Assembly (NCBI RefSeq): GCF_027579695.1
Contig: NC_083582.1
Location: 31,874,464 to 31,938,463, forward strand
From: Neoarius graeffei
Lineage: Eukaryota > Chordata > Actinopteri > Siluriformes > Ariidae
Reading direction: 5' to 3'
DNA: 64,000 nt
Part shown: one piece after another, positions 32,966-43,729 of the stretch
Layout of the letters: every line of letters begins with the position of its first letter
Numbering within the stretch: the first letter of the stretch is position 1
The notes under the pieces: generated by a model
The model's input: only the letters and a program-made list of their open reading frames with translations
Told to the model about the DNA's origin: nothing
The model's database searches: none
Program-made: the position numbers and the translations under genes

Positions 32966-33409
32966 GCCTAAAGCGAGTTATTCGTTCCAATGCTATTTCT
33001 GTCGTGTCTATTTCCAAACTACTCACTACTTCTTGTTCGTAGTAAAAGAAATGATAGTATTTTGTACATTTGTAAATAATACATTTGAATCGACTGTATT
33101 TCGTGAATATGTACAGTACAGTAAGTAGTGTGTAGTGATGATCAAAGATTTCTGTTCTTCTATTTACATGTCCTGGGAAACTTCTTCATGTAACATGTTT
33201 TGATTATTCGGCTATGATGTCATTTAGCGACGTCTAGGGCGTTTTTGAGCATGCTTTAGATATTTTCCTCGAAGAGAGCAGGTCATACTGGTTTGGAGGC
33301 GCAAATTTGCTTAACCAATTCGATTACATTTAGAAAATATTCAGCTTTAAAAAAACACAAGTTCTTGAAGCACAGTTTTGATATAAAAGTTTGTGAACTA
33401 AATGTTTAT
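32966..33409. other. Intergenic, no gene seen
   Basis: AT-rich sequence without transposon ends that I can identify. Confidence 0.35.
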
Positions 33410-33783
33410 AGAGCAGCAGCTACAATTATCAACAGTCTATAATTATCGAAACCTTTTCAGATTTACCAATAAAAAAAAAAAATCTTACAAAGGTGAGTTT
33501 CAGTTACAACAGTTATTATTGGTTAATTAATCAACCGGAAGACCCGCCTCACCCTTTGATCTTGTCATCTGAGATGGAATTTTTTTTTCGCACAATCAGC
33601 AATTTGATGAAAACCCGGAGGTTATCATCGCAGGTAAGCCTGGTGGAAAGATCATGGACATGTTTTTACTGATCAAATTCACCGATATTTCATGATCTCC
33701 TTGTCGAAACCTACTTTGTGTCTGACTCTTTCATTTGACAGCCGCCATTTTGTATCTAAGCGCACGTTTGAGAAGTCACGTGA

Positions 33784-33834
33784 GGTGTCGATAATAGTGA
33801 TCACTTTCACCGGTGTCCACCATTATCGACACCC
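33784..33834. repeat. Subterminal hairpin of the two-gene transposon
   Basis: GGTGTCGATAATAGTG and CCATTATCGACACC face each other across about 20 bp. The motif equals the one at the element's right end. Confidence 0.7.
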
Positions 33835-34425
33835 TGTGGGATTAAGTGACATTTACAACGGCTATGGATCGATCTTTGTGTAACATTGAAGTAGATGAAC
33901 TACTTTAAAAAAATAAAAGTGCTGTGATTTATAATCATTTTTTCTGATTCATAACAGAATGGAATGTTCATAGAGTATTTGGAATCCGATTGCAATAAAT
34001 AGAATTAGAACAGAATTAAATTCCTAGCATATTAAAAAAAAACATGCTTGAAATATTCAGATTTTCCTATTCCATTCAGAATGTTTTACCTATTTATTTA
34101 TGTATTTATTTTTGCAGTTTGTTATAAATATCTACCACATATTGCAATATCAGTAGAGATTTTATATTTGTAGATGTAAAAATATAAAGTTTTGGTTCAA
34201 GGAATGATACATGAGCTTTGATCTGGATTTCCATGTGGCTACAATGTCAATTGCCTGTTGATATTTATCCTTGACTTGCAAGTGACGTCAAAGTAAAATA
34301 GAAACCCGGATGTCGGCCATGTTGGTGGAGATACAAATGTGGGGTCAAGCGACATTCCATACAAAACATAGTTACGCGTGCGCAACTCTCTTTGTTTTTC
34401 CACTGCTTTAAGCGTTCTTTTAGCT

Positions 34426-34605
34426 ATGCCATACCTTTGTGCTGTATATGGTTGTGGTCACAACAGTACTCGTGACCTTGGCACGTTCCGATTTTTTAGA
34501 ATTCCGTCCGTGATTTGGAAAGAGGGTGAGGAATCTCTGAGGCTTAGTACGGAGAGGAGACGAGGGGATCAGGACACTTTGTCCAATGACCATTTTGTCC
34601 AATAG
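34426..34605 (+). pseudogene. THAP domain start in the two-gene transposon
   Basis: ATG at 34426 reads MPYLCAVYGCGHNSTRDLGT then FRFFRIPSVIWKEGEESLRL and STERRR. The C-x4-C and FFRIP features are the first half of a THAP zinc finger, the DNA-binding end of the transposase. After STERRRG the family motif is lost (expected Trp-x-x-x-I and the CxxH half), and the frame ends at 34605, so the gene is cut here. The promoter has TGACGTCA and a GCCATGTTGG box, similar to the upstream of the facing gene. Confidence 0.6.
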
Positions 34606-35096
34606 TTAAGACATTTTGTCCAAAGCCTTTGTCATATGCACTATCAATTATTTTATATTTCAGGTATTCTGATGTTCGCGAACGAAAGCCCTGCAAGAGC
34701 GCTGCTCCATGCCTAAAGATTTACGTAACATGATCCAGCCAGCTTTAAAAATTAATAACTCGGCCATGGGAGCCCGCAGTGAAGCCAAATTTTACAGGCA
34801 CCTCCCTCTAAGCCTCCCCCTTCGAAAGAGCACGGTCTCGGGTTGGTAGGACCACGCCTCAGCCCGGGATTCGCTAACGAAGCCCCTGCGAGAGCATTTC
34901 TCCACGCCTGAAGATTTAATATGAACCAGCCAGAAAAATAGACATGCAAGCGAGCAGCCTGCAATGACAAGGGAGTGAACTCATCCCAGGGTCAGCAAGT
35001 GGCACGGGCCGACGTGTTTATCCCCCTTAGTACGCTCTTTAGCATTGAAGTGCACGTACTATGGCACTCATTTGCTTTGCAGAAATGTATTTTGCT

Positions 35097-35387
35097 CTAG
35101 TCAAATTCCATTAAGAATTCCTCCTTTTTTCGAACAAACAAATACCGGAAATATAAAATAATTGATAGTGCGTATGAAAAAGGCTTTGGATGAAATGACC
35201 TGTATTCATACTCAATGGTCGGTTGACGCATTTTATCTTCAGAAAAGTCTGACTTTTTTAAATAATACAGGTCAAACGCACACATATCTATCTTCTCTTT
35301 GTATTGAATCTTCGCTCGATCGTTCAAATCGTGGTAATACTGAGAAAATTCAGCATTGTTTACAGACACGCTTTCAGCGCCTGCCAT
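35097..35387 (-). pseudogene. YqaJ-type protein N-terminus in the two-gene transposon
   Basis: Minus-strand ATG at 35387 reads MAGAESVSVNNAEFSQYYHD, LNDRAKIQYKEKIDMCAFDL and YYLKKSDFSED, which parallels the LPAAERARYVEKLAVIDGFD start at 1555. Downstream (leftward) the frame drifts into IEYEYRSFHPKPFSYALS and stops at 35097. The nuclease domain is missing. The upstream sequence has CGTGACGTCGCAC and an ATGGCGGAC box. Confidence 0.45.
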
Positions 35388-36091
35388 CCTAGTTGCTTTG
35401 TAGCTCCACCATCATGGCGGACGCTCGTGACGTCGCACATTTTGATCACATGGTTGCAAGTCATCTATGAAACTAGAAATTAATACAAGCACCAACGAAT
35501 GATTAGCAGCAAAATGTGATCTATGAAAATACTTAGAAAGTGGGTAGAAAGTGGAACAGAAAGATTTTCTGATGCAGGTTAAACATTATCAGTTGATTTG
35601 TTTACAAACATTAGAATTACTTCCTCATTTACGTAAGCACCGACATCCATATATTTATATAAAAGATATTTTGTACTAAATACAGGGTTAGTCAAAATTA
35701 TGTTAACACTAATAGATTATTTTTCTCCTTCAGATAGACGTACACCATGGGTGACAGATTAAATGGTACTCTTGCTCGCTGTTTTTTGTGTGGCGAACAG
35801 GTTGAGACTGTCCTGTAAATGAATTTTTTGAATTTTGAATTTATTTTTATTTCGAACATGTATAAAAAAATGTATGTAACTATTTGTACATACAAAAGAA
35901 AGAAAACAAGAAAGTGACAAAAAAATTAATAAATAAAATACATAAAGAGCTAAGACATTACAATACACCGCACATTGTTCGAAAAAGGAGTGGGAAGAAG
36001 TACAATACTTTTTTAATTTCCCACCCCTTTTTAACTACCCCGAAATCCAAACTTCATTAATACACCTATAAAAATATATACCATATATACA

Positions 36092-36345
36092 CTTCATGAA
36101 TATCTATATAAATATATAATTACAAAAATAAATATATACTACATACCATATATATACACACTTCATAAATATCTATATAAATATTTAATTACAAAAATAA
36201 ATATATACTACATTCCATACACTTCACAAATATCTATATAAATATATAATTACAAAAAATATATATACTATATACCATATATACACTTCATAAATATCTA
36301 TATAAATATATAATTACAAAAATAAATATCTACTACATACCTATC
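36092..36345. repeat. AT-rich minisatellite, 61-69-bp units
   Basis: CTTCATAAATATCTATATAA recurs at about 36092, 36161, 36222 and 36286, each followed by AATTACAAAAATAAATATAT. Confidence 0.8.
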
Positions 36346-36442
36346 CCTGTAAATATGAATATATAAACTATCCCCATAAATAAATATATACCATATACCA
36401 TATACTAAGTTAGTTCTAATATAACAATCAACCCTATTCTAT

Positions 36443-36732
36443 TTATCCCTCATCATCCTCCGTTGACATACTTCCTCTTCTATATACTTGTTTAAAAAAT
36501 ATTTTTTGTACCTTTTTTAAAACAGATTTATATTTGCACTTTGTTTTATTTCTGTCTCCAGTCTGTTCCATAAAGTCACCCCACAGCTCAATACGCACAT
36601 GTTTTTCATATTTGTTCGAACCTTTGTTTTTTTAAAATTTAGGTCTCCCCTTAGATTATATCCCCCCTCTCTCTCACTAAACATTCCTTGTATATTTTTT
36701 GGCAATAGATTATTTCTTGCTTTATACATTAA
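36443..36732 (-). pseudogene. LINE ORF2 C-terminus
   Basis: The minus-strand frame reads LMYKARNNLLPKNIQGMFSE, GGYNLRGDLNFKKTKVRTNM and CGVTLWNRLETEIKQSANIN, the tail found downstream of the reverse transcriptase in several LINE clades (YN..LP, LWN.L). Stop TAA at 36445-36443. The clade is not resolved. It is strongly truncated. Confidence 0.7.
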
Positions 36733-37750
36733 TGAACCCTTTATTATCACTGTACCAGTGAAATTGACCATCAACCTGTCCTTACTTAGGGGGAGTAGAC
36801 AGGACAGGAAGACAGGGAAAAAAAGACATTACAGAGAACATGAGGAAAGGAGAGGAGAAAAAAACACCCCCACTCTATGCTCCTGCGAGAGTAGTGTGGG
36901 AACATTAAAAAACCTCAGCACATAAGCACAAAAAAAAAACACAAGTACACTTTACAACATGACACGGGACTTGGGGGGGAAGGGGGGAAAGGGGGGGATC
37001 AGGGTGGTAAGGGGGGTGGGGGGGAGGGGAGGAGGTAGAGGTAACCCAGCGCAAGCAAGCAGCCGTCCGCTCCTGCAGCCATGAGGGCGCTGGTCACATA
37101 CCCGCTTGTCACACTGGGGGTGAAAGCGGCGACCGCGGGAAGTGGGGGAAGGAATTACGAGAGAGAGTCTAACAGCAGTGTTCTCCAGGGGAATTGTTGC
37201 CCCAGTAATGACCTTGGCCAAGGCCAGTGCTGGCTAGGGAGCCGAAATAGATAAGATTGGAATTTGTTTGGTCTTAGCGAGCAGACGCATTCTTTTGCAC
37301 ACCTACACCGCATGTCCATGTCCATCTTGGTCTCCAGAACGATCTAATTTCCATTGCAAAGCCGAAAGCTTCTCCAAGATATTATCCACGGTGCGGTTCA
37401 AGTTCTGAATAGCCACAGTCTGAGTGCCGACAGCTCTGCCCACTGCTTCAATCATGTCAGGCAGCTTTATGGGGCTTTGAACAGCTGTAACCGTTTTCTG
37501 ATTTCCTTGATAAACCAGGGCAATGCCTAATCCAATCAGCAAAAGTCCTGTAATCATGGTTCCGAATAGGTAGATGTCTTCAATGTCCTCCACAGAAAGA
37601 ACTGCCAGGCACACGACCCACTTCTCCCATGCGTCCATCGTATAGCCAGCTGCGAACGTTTTGGCAGGACAGGCTGGTTCCCCCAAACCCAAGCTTCTCG
37701 TCGAGAAGATTGTGTCAATTGCGTGAAGGGACCAGTTTATCAATTCCATG
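36733..37750 (-). mobile_element. Small-ORF retroposon, second copy
   Basis: Minus-strand copy of the family at 19361-20563: ORF, a C-rich 3' UTR, the GGAGCATAGAGTGGGGGT region and a 3' end ATAATAAAGGGTTCATT. The 5' leader is absent, and the copy begins within a base or two of the ATG. No (ATTC)n tail remains, because LINE sequence follows directly. Confidence 0.75.
37303..37749 (-). CDS. 148-aa membrane/coiled-coil protein of the retroposon, second copy
   Basis: The frame reads MELINWSLHAIDTIFSTRSL, GEPACPAKTFAAGYTMDAWE, LSVEDIEDIYLFGTMITG, LLLIGLGIALVYQGN, SPIKLPDMIEAVGRAVGTQT and QNLNRTVDNILEKLSALQ. Compared with 19479-19922 it lacks one residue in the Trp-rich stretch (an in-frame length change) and differs at about 18 positions, yet has no stop or frameshift before its own end, where the last residues diverge (GDQDGHGHAV). 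The same single hydrophobic helix and C-terminal amphipathic helix are visible. Function unknown. It sits in a truncated, presumably promoterless copy. Confidence 0.55.
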   Translation of the reverse strand: MELINWSLHAIDTIFSTRSLGLGEPACPAKTFAAGYTMDAWEKWVVCLAVLSVEDIEDIYLFGTMITGLLLIGLGIALVYQGNQKTVTAVQSPIKLPDMIEAVGRAVGTQTVAIQNLNRTVDNILEKLSALQWKLDRSGDQDGHGHAV

Positions 37751-37918
37751 GTTTTAGTTCAGTCATCTTGCACATATGATGTATGTTTTGGGTTTAAGTG
37801 TTAACATAATTTTGACTAACTGTATAAGTCTAGGTAAAACAAATTTAAAATAAAATCTATGTTTTGTTAACTTAATACCACACACCGATTATTTTTTTAA
37901 ATGAATAATCATCTGGAT

Positions 37919-38130
37919 GTCGATAACTGTGGACAAAGGTGTCGATAATTGTGGAACGGTGTCGATAACTGTAGACAAAGGTGTCGATAATTGTGGAACG
38001 GTGTCGATAACTGTGGACAAAGGTGTCGATAATTGTGGAACGGTGTCGATAACTGTAGACAAAGGTGTCGATAATTGTGGAACGGTGTCGATAACTGTGG
38101 ACAAAGGTGTCGATAATTGTGGAACGGTGT
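37919..38130. repeat. 42-bp minisatellite, five units
   Basis: Alternating GTGTCGATAACTGT(G/A)GACAAAG and GTGTCGATAATTGTGGAACG half-units. Both halves start with GTGTCGATAA, the motif next to the transposon end at 38260-38290. Apparent ORFs on both strands follow the repeat and are not genes. Confidence 0.9.
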
Positions 38131-38290
38131 CCCATGATATGATTCGCTAAGTAATCGGGAATCAACTCTTTTTTGTTTTTCAGTGGAAGTTTGAGTAATT
38201 ATTCATGCACAATTTACGTATTGAAAGTCTTTTCTACTTTTGCAACGGCCAAAAGATCGTTAAGGTGTCGATAATTGTAGCCGCTGCTCT

Positions 38291-38796
38291 AGTGTGTTAC
38301 AGTGAACCTGTACGAGTCTGTTTTTACACTGTCAGTGTTGCCTGGTGGTAGTTTTTTTAAGGAACAAGTCACACTGCTCATTCTTCTCGACTAATCTGAT
38401 CATTTTTTCTTCTTCACAATGTTCATGTTCACTCTTTCTCTCTGATAAATAATTTCTGGTTTCATGGATGTAGTGTTCACTAGTGCATGTAATGTGTGTG
38501 CATGAGGCGCCTTGCACTTACACTCAACACGCCCCTAGACACACATGTACACACACGCACGTACACACACACACACACACACGCGCACACACACACACGT
38601 TTCGCTACAGCAGACTTTGTGCACTCACTTTAACTCAGCTGTATTTTATTCTGCCGATGACATTCAAGCTTTGCCAGAAGTGAAGACATGCCACCTGTCA
38701 CTGTGTCCTGTTTGTGTAAAGAAGCTTGCTGTCTGCTCATTATGGGTAAGCCTTTACTATCTCCCGTTTAATTTACACACTCTTACCCCAATCCCT

Positions 38797-38831
<35 letters not shown>

Positions 38832-39881
38832 ATTCTTGTTATCTTCCTGTAATGAATAAACATATCGCCTAGAGTTTGGCTGTTTGAAGACCTGTTAATA
38901 TTAACCTTAATATAAAACCATAACACTCTTGTAGTTGTAAATAAGCTCGTCTTATCAGATAATAATGCAGGAATCACAGATGTTGGAATTAAACCACAAG
39001 ATATTTTTAAAAATGCAAATGGATTTATGAAATGAACTGGAATTATAAATGATAGCAAAATTATTAGACTTTTACCTCTTTTTGTTTACCCTGTTTTCAT
39101 ATGTTTGACTTACGTGACATGTCACACCTGGAAACACCTTCTTGTGACATCATCATCTAGACAGACACTGTTGGGTAAATTACTGAAGATGTATAAGCCA
39201 GAACTGATTTCATGTTCACTGACAAAATGACAAATTACCCAACTGTACTTAACTGGGTCTAACTCCTTGATTTGGTTTCTTCCCAGCTATTTCTGTGCAT
39301 CATAATTATTTTACTGGCTTATTAATCTTAGAGTCAAAGTACAAAAAGATAACATACGTTAGTGACTACTTATTTTATTTTTTTTAAATATATTTCGCAG
39401 TCATTTCACATTTCCTAATAACCATTTTTAAGATTCATAACACACCTATGTTACCATGCTTAGACACTATGTATTGTCATGGAAATAAATTCACTTTGCA
39501 GGCATTTTTGTTTTTGCTGGTACAATAAATGGTACTGGAGCAATAATACATACACACACACGTATAGTTTTGTGAGAACGGACCTTTTATGGGAACCTGA
39601 GGTTGCTATACATTTTGCAGACATGCAGACAGCTGAATGCTTTCCTGTTTTGTGGGTCGTGAGTTCATTTCCCCTCTTTCAAACGTCTCTGCTTGCTTCC
39701 TGCAGCTGATAGTGTGTCACAGAACTGAATATAGAATATTTCACTTCGTATTTTGCACTAATATGTAAAGTGTAAGTCCCAAGGCATCTCAGTCAACCAA
39801 TTATAAAAGGGAATAGTATTAGGAATAGAATTAGGAATACTAATGCATCTAATATGAACTAATATGCATATATATATGGAG

Positions 39882-39944
<63 letters not shown>

Positions 39945-40534
39945 GGTTGGTTGGTTGGTTGGTTGGTTGGTTGGTTGGTTGGTTGGTTGGTTGGTTGGTT
40001 GGTTGGTTATTTCTGCCAGTGCCCTATGACACCTGTGTATAGTACATGCATGATGCATTTGGTAGACGCAGTTCCTCAATTTTGAAATGAAAATGTGTAT
40101 CATGTTACTAAAACACGATGAGCTGTTTGTTCCCAGAAATAAATTAAGTTTTAAATCAAATCCAAGGGCTCTGAAGGATTGTATAATGAAAATGTATATT
40201 TCCTGACTAGACAGTTTGTGTTAGGAAAACCAGCTCTTCGTGTTTGCAGGTGATTAAGTTCCATTGTTAAGCCTTTGTGCATCACATAGCTGGCCTCGCC
40301 CTTTGCTCACTGCACTTGAAATAGAACCAGCATAAGTAAAGTTTTTGTTCCTCTTGTCTGTCCACATTCCTCTTTTCTGAAAGGACGTACAGTAGGGTTC
40401 TGGAAAGGCTGATAAATCTGGTCAAGATCAAGAATTTTTGAGGACCAAAACATTTGTTAAATAAGGTGTTCTCGAAGCTGTTTGATTTGACACATGATGC
40501 TTAAAAAGGCAAACAAAGTCAGATGATGTAACTA
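38291..40534. other. Upstream region of arhgap27, no clear exon
   Basis: Mostly single-copy AT-rich sequence with few insertions. Simple repeats: (CA)n at 38540-38600, (TC)n at 38802-38828, and a (TTAG)n to (TTGG)n tract at 39885-40008. A stretch at about 38640-38749 ending GGGTAAGCC could be a 5' exon with a good donor (reading DDIQALPEVKTCHL), but I see no supporting acceptor or family match. First exons and the promoter of the next gene may lie here. Confidence 0.35.
39885..40008. repeat. Compound tetranucleotide array (TTAG)n-(TTGG)n
   Basis: About 15 TTAG units switch abruptly to about 16 TTGG units without a mixed zone. Confidence 0.95.
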
Positions 40535-41379
40535 CAACCCTAATTCCAAAAAAGATGGGAGACACTGTGTAAACTGTAAATAAAAACAGAATGTGATGAT
40601 TTGCACATCTTGGAAACCCTATATTCCATTATAAACAGTACAAAGACAACATATCAAATGTTGAAACTGCAAAATTTTATTATTTTTTTTTTAATATATG
40701 CTCATTTTGAATTTTAGGTCAGCAACATGTTTCAAAATAAGTTGGGACGGGGCATATTTACCACTGTGTTGCATCACTTCTACTTTTAACAGCACTCTAT
40801 CAACATTTAGGAACTGAGGAGACCAATTGCTGTAGTTTTGAAAGAGAAATGTTGTCCCATTCTTGCCTAATATATAATTTCAGCTTCTCAACAGTTCGGG
40901 ATCTCCTTTCTCGTATTTTGCACTTCATAATGCGTTAAATGTTTCAAATGGGAGACAGGTCTGGACTGCAGGCAGGCCAGTTTAGCGCCTGGACTCTTCT
41001 ACTATGGAGCCATGCGCTGTATATATCATTTAGCATTAATGATGCCTTCCCAGATGTACAAGCTACCCATGTCATGTGCACTAATGCACCCTGATGCCAT
41101 CACAAATGCTGGATTTTGAACCGTGCGCTGATAACAAGACGGATGGTCCCTCTCCTCTTTAGCCTGGAGGATGTAGTGTCCATGATTTCTAAAAAGAATT
41201 TCTACTTTTGATTAGTCAGACCTCGGGATGATTTTCCATGTCACTTCAGTCCAAAATTTCTCAGTTTCAACAATGTACTATTTTCAATGAAATATGGGGT
41301 TTCCATGCTTTGCAAATCTTCACATTCTGTTTTTATTTATATTTCACACACTGTCCCAACTTTTTTGGAATTGGGGTTG
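40535..41379. mobile_element. Diverged Tc1 relic, internally deleted
   Basis: Ends CAACCCTAATTCCAAAAAAG and the inverse of TTTTTTGGAATTGGGGTTG with TA flanks. The interior resembles the Tc1 family at 17216 (minus-strand transposase debris such as TGCAGGCAGGCCAGTTTAGC) but is half the length and has no usable frame. Confidence 0.8.
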
Positions 41380-41578
41380 TATATGTCTGTCTTTCAATCC
41401 ACAGTATACTCAGCCAAGTTTCAGTCAAAAAGAAAACATACACATAGTGGATTTAGCTAAAGTTTGATTTGATTTGGAATAATTAATGTCAATCATCAGA
41501 GTGTGCAATGATGAAATAATAAAATACTGTACCTTTTTGTCTCCCATGTACATCACCATTTGTGTTCTTGACTTCCAG

Positions 41579-41635
41579 CTCCAATGATTATCCACTGTGA
41601 ACCCTGACCCTGTGAGCACTGAGAGCTGGGAAACG
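41579..41635 (+). other. arhgap27: Candidate 5' UTR part of the arhgap27 exon
   Basis: A plausible acceptor TTCTTGACTTCCAG ends at 41578. The frame is open upstream of the ATG but has no other start, so the exon probably begins here with 57 nt of leader. Confidence 0.45.
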
Positions 41636-42499
41636 ATGTCACTGCCGCAGGTGGTGCTGGTGAACTTTCAATATGAATACACAACACGTGACGGCAGGCA
41701 TGTGTCCATCAAGCCCAACGAACGCTATGTACTGGTGGCCAAGACCAATGACCACTGGTGGCACGTACGCAAAGACGAGGCAACAAAGCCTTTCTTTATC
41801 CCAGCCCAATATGTCACAGTGTTGCCCTCTGAAAATGAGACGACTCAACTTTCAAGTGAGCAGGACAGGCAGGATACACCAAACCCATATTCTGACACAG
41901 TGCCCCCTGTGTCTTTGGAGCCGACCATCAAAGATGAAAAATCCATCGAGGTAGCTAATAAAAAGTGCGAACACGGCACCTCCAAGATTGTCATTCCAAG
42001 TGATCAGTACCAGAACAAACCCATTGAGAATGAGCCATTGGAGCCTAAAGCTGAGCCATGGCCCGATCCTTGCAACTTGTATAAGGATGCAGTCCAGATG
42101 GATATTAGCCCAGATGCTTTAACAAATTCTTTTAAAAGGGAAAGTGTATATCCTGTCTCCCAACCACATATCCCTACTACTAACTCGCAAAGAACATTAA
42201 CAGAGCCCAGTGAGGTTCAATCAAATATAAATCCTCAAAATGACCTCAAGGATGATATTCAAATGCTCATACGGGCTGGCTGGGACCCAAAAATATGGGA
42301 CCTCAAAGCAGAAAATATATACGAGTCTGTAGATTTAGTAAAGGATTCAGTGATTCAGGACACTAGAGACAATCAGAGGAAAGAGGAGGCAGAATTGGCA
42401 CTGATCACTCCAGTTTCTCCTTCATCTACATCTCCTCCATTTTCTCCACAGCAGAGTCCTGGTTCTCCCATTGATATACCACATGCATTCGCTGACAAG
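41636..42499 (+). CDS. arhgap27: SH3-containing first coding exon, ARHGAP27-like RhoGAP
   Basis: From ATG 41636 the exon encodes 288 complete codons and ends at a GACAAG|GTATGG donor (42499/42500), phase 0. Residues about 4-63 form an SH3 domain: VVLVNFQYEYTTRDGRHVSI, KPNERYVLVAKTNDHWWHVR and KPFFIPAQYVTVLP, with the ALYDY-like, WW and PxxY-type positions that bind proline motifs. A long polar linker follows, with ENIYESVDLV and Pro/Ser clusters (SPSSTSPPFSPQQSPGSPID). Known relatives ARHGAP27, ARHGAP12 and ARHGAP9 then have WW, PH and RhoGAP domains that inactivate Rho-family GTPases; these must be in exons beyond the window. The RDGR..SI.PNERY...HWWHVR pattern fits ARHGAP27 better than ARHGAP12 (which has IKQGDR.., DWWQVK). 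Confidence 0.8.
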
Positions 42500-42940
42500 G
42501 TATGGTCCATTTTTATTTATTCATCCCGATGAGGATTACACTTAAATGAAAGGAAAACACTCTATCCATTATGTTCTGTTCAGGTCAGAGTGATCCGTTT
42601 CAAGATTTAACTGCAACAATACTAACAATTACTTTTCCAGTTGTTTGACTCATGAATGTTTTCTAACCATTACAACATTTTTATGCATTAGATCTAATTG
42701 GCATATAATGTTAAAGTAATTTGACCTGAGTTACATAGCTTGTATTGGAGATCATTTTGATGAAGAGAAGGTAGATATGCCACTATTTTGCCACAAATTT
42801 ATACACAATCACATTCACTGATGAGTAATGAACAGAAGCTGAGTATTAATCATAAACATGGCCACTGTGAGGTGCTGTATGGAACAAAATGTAGAGTGCA
42901 GTGATGTGGCATCAGAAAACAACACGTAATTTCATATTCA
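42500..42940 (+). other. arhgap27 intron start
   Basis: No further coding exon is recognised. Everything from here to the right edge is intron or intergenic DNA with insertions. Confidence 0.5.
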
Positions 42941-43320
42941 TGTCATCTCATCTCATTATCTCTAGCTGCTTTATCCTGTTCTACAGGGTCGCAGGCAAGC
43001 TGGAGCCTATCCCAGCTGACTACGGGCGAAAGGCGGGGTACACCCTGGACAAGTCGCCAGGTCATCACAGGGCTGACACATAGACACAGACAACCATTCA
43101 CACTCACATTCACACCTACGGTCAATTTAGAGTCACCAGTTAACCTAACCTGCATGTCTTTGGACTGTGGGGGAAACCAGAGCACCCGGAGGAAACCCAC
43201 GCGGACACGGGGAGAACATGCAAACTCCGCACAGAAAGGCCCTCGCCACCCACAGGGCTCGAACCCGTACCTTCTTGCTGTGAGGCGACAGCACTAACCA
43301 CTACACCACCATGCCGCCAC
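42941..43320 (-). mobile_element. SINE, full length
   Basis: Reverse orientation. Target duplication TAATTTCATATTCA (42927-42940) and TAATTTCATATTTATTCA (43321 on). Confidence 0.94.
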
Positions 43321-43434
43321 TAATTTCATATTTATTCATATAATTTCACACTGGACATATTTATGTATATGCAATTGTGATTTTTAAAAAATCTGTTGAG
43401 CAATTTCTAAAGTGGCCTGCAGCTGTATTATCAA

Positions 43435-43725
43435 AAGACAATGATAATGTGATATATTACGTAGACACGAGTGTTTTACTGGGAAACTCATATTTTTCAT
43501 ACAAGCTCCATCCGGGACACAGAGAACCAAAAACATGACATAAATCTTTATATGTCATTCGTAAGGAAATCGATGAATTGTTTTGATAAATGTGGGTATT
43601 TTTTGTTTGTGAATGTGTCTGTATAATAAAAAGAAAATCACACGTTGGCTTGAAGATATGAAGTTTATCTTCTCGTGTTTAAAAACTTGCATTTTTCATA
43701 CAAAATACATCATGGATCTGAGTGA
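43435..43725. repeat. Palindromic repeat family member
   Basis: It contains GACACGAGTGTTTTACTGGG, GAGAACCAAAAACATGACAT and GATATGAAGTTTATCTTCTC. It also preserves the unoccupied sequence of the Tc1 insertion seen at 59847 (TTTTTATTATACAGACACATTC when reverse-complemented). Confidence 0.65.
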
Positions 43726-43729
43726 CGTA

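Larger units (their letters stand above)
35815..36732 (-). mobile_element. LINE 3' end with tandem-repeated UTR
   Basis: Minus-strand LINE tail: ORF2 C-terminal coding (36732-36443), then an AT-rich 3' UTR with a minisatellite (36092-36345), ending ATTCAAAATTCAAAAAATTC. Its 5' boundary abuts the 3' end of the small-ORF retroposon at 36733. Confidence 0.7.
35683..37822. mobile_element. Mariner-like element ends around later insertions
   Basis: CAGGGTTAGTCAAAATTATG at 35683 pairs with inverted CAGTTAGTCAAAATTATGTT ending at 37822, with TA on both sides (35681-35682, 37823-37824). Little of the element's own interior remains: a LINE end and a small-ORF retroposon fill it. Confidence 0.65.
33410..38290. 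mobile_element. THAP + YqaJ two-gene DNA transposon (ISL2EU-like), nested
   Basis: Ends AGAGCAGCAGCTACAATTAT (33410) and, inverted, AGAGCAGCGGCTACAATTAT (38290). The left gene (34426, +) starts a THAP domain; the right gene (35387, -) starts a YqaJ-family protein, so the two face each other. ISL2EU elements are known to pair a THAP-type transposase with a YqaJ nuclease. The right side is split by a mariner-like element (35683-37822). Copies of the subterminal GTGTCGATAATTGT motif form a hairpin (33784-33834) and a minisatellite (37919-38130). I see no clear target duplication. Confidence 0.5.

Noticed and set aside
37919..38130. Regularly spaced repeats, considered as a CRISPR array
   Set aside because: The spacers are themselves repeated, the unit is a tandem minisatellite, and the DNA is from a vertebrate.
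37872..38165. Open frames on both strands with a repeated VIDTVPQLSTPLST or ITVDKGVDNCGTVS unit
   Set aside because: These are produced by the 42-bp minisatellite, whose period is divisible by three.
38483..38859. Frames through THTHTH and SLSLSL stretches
   Set aside because: They come from CA and TC microsatellites.
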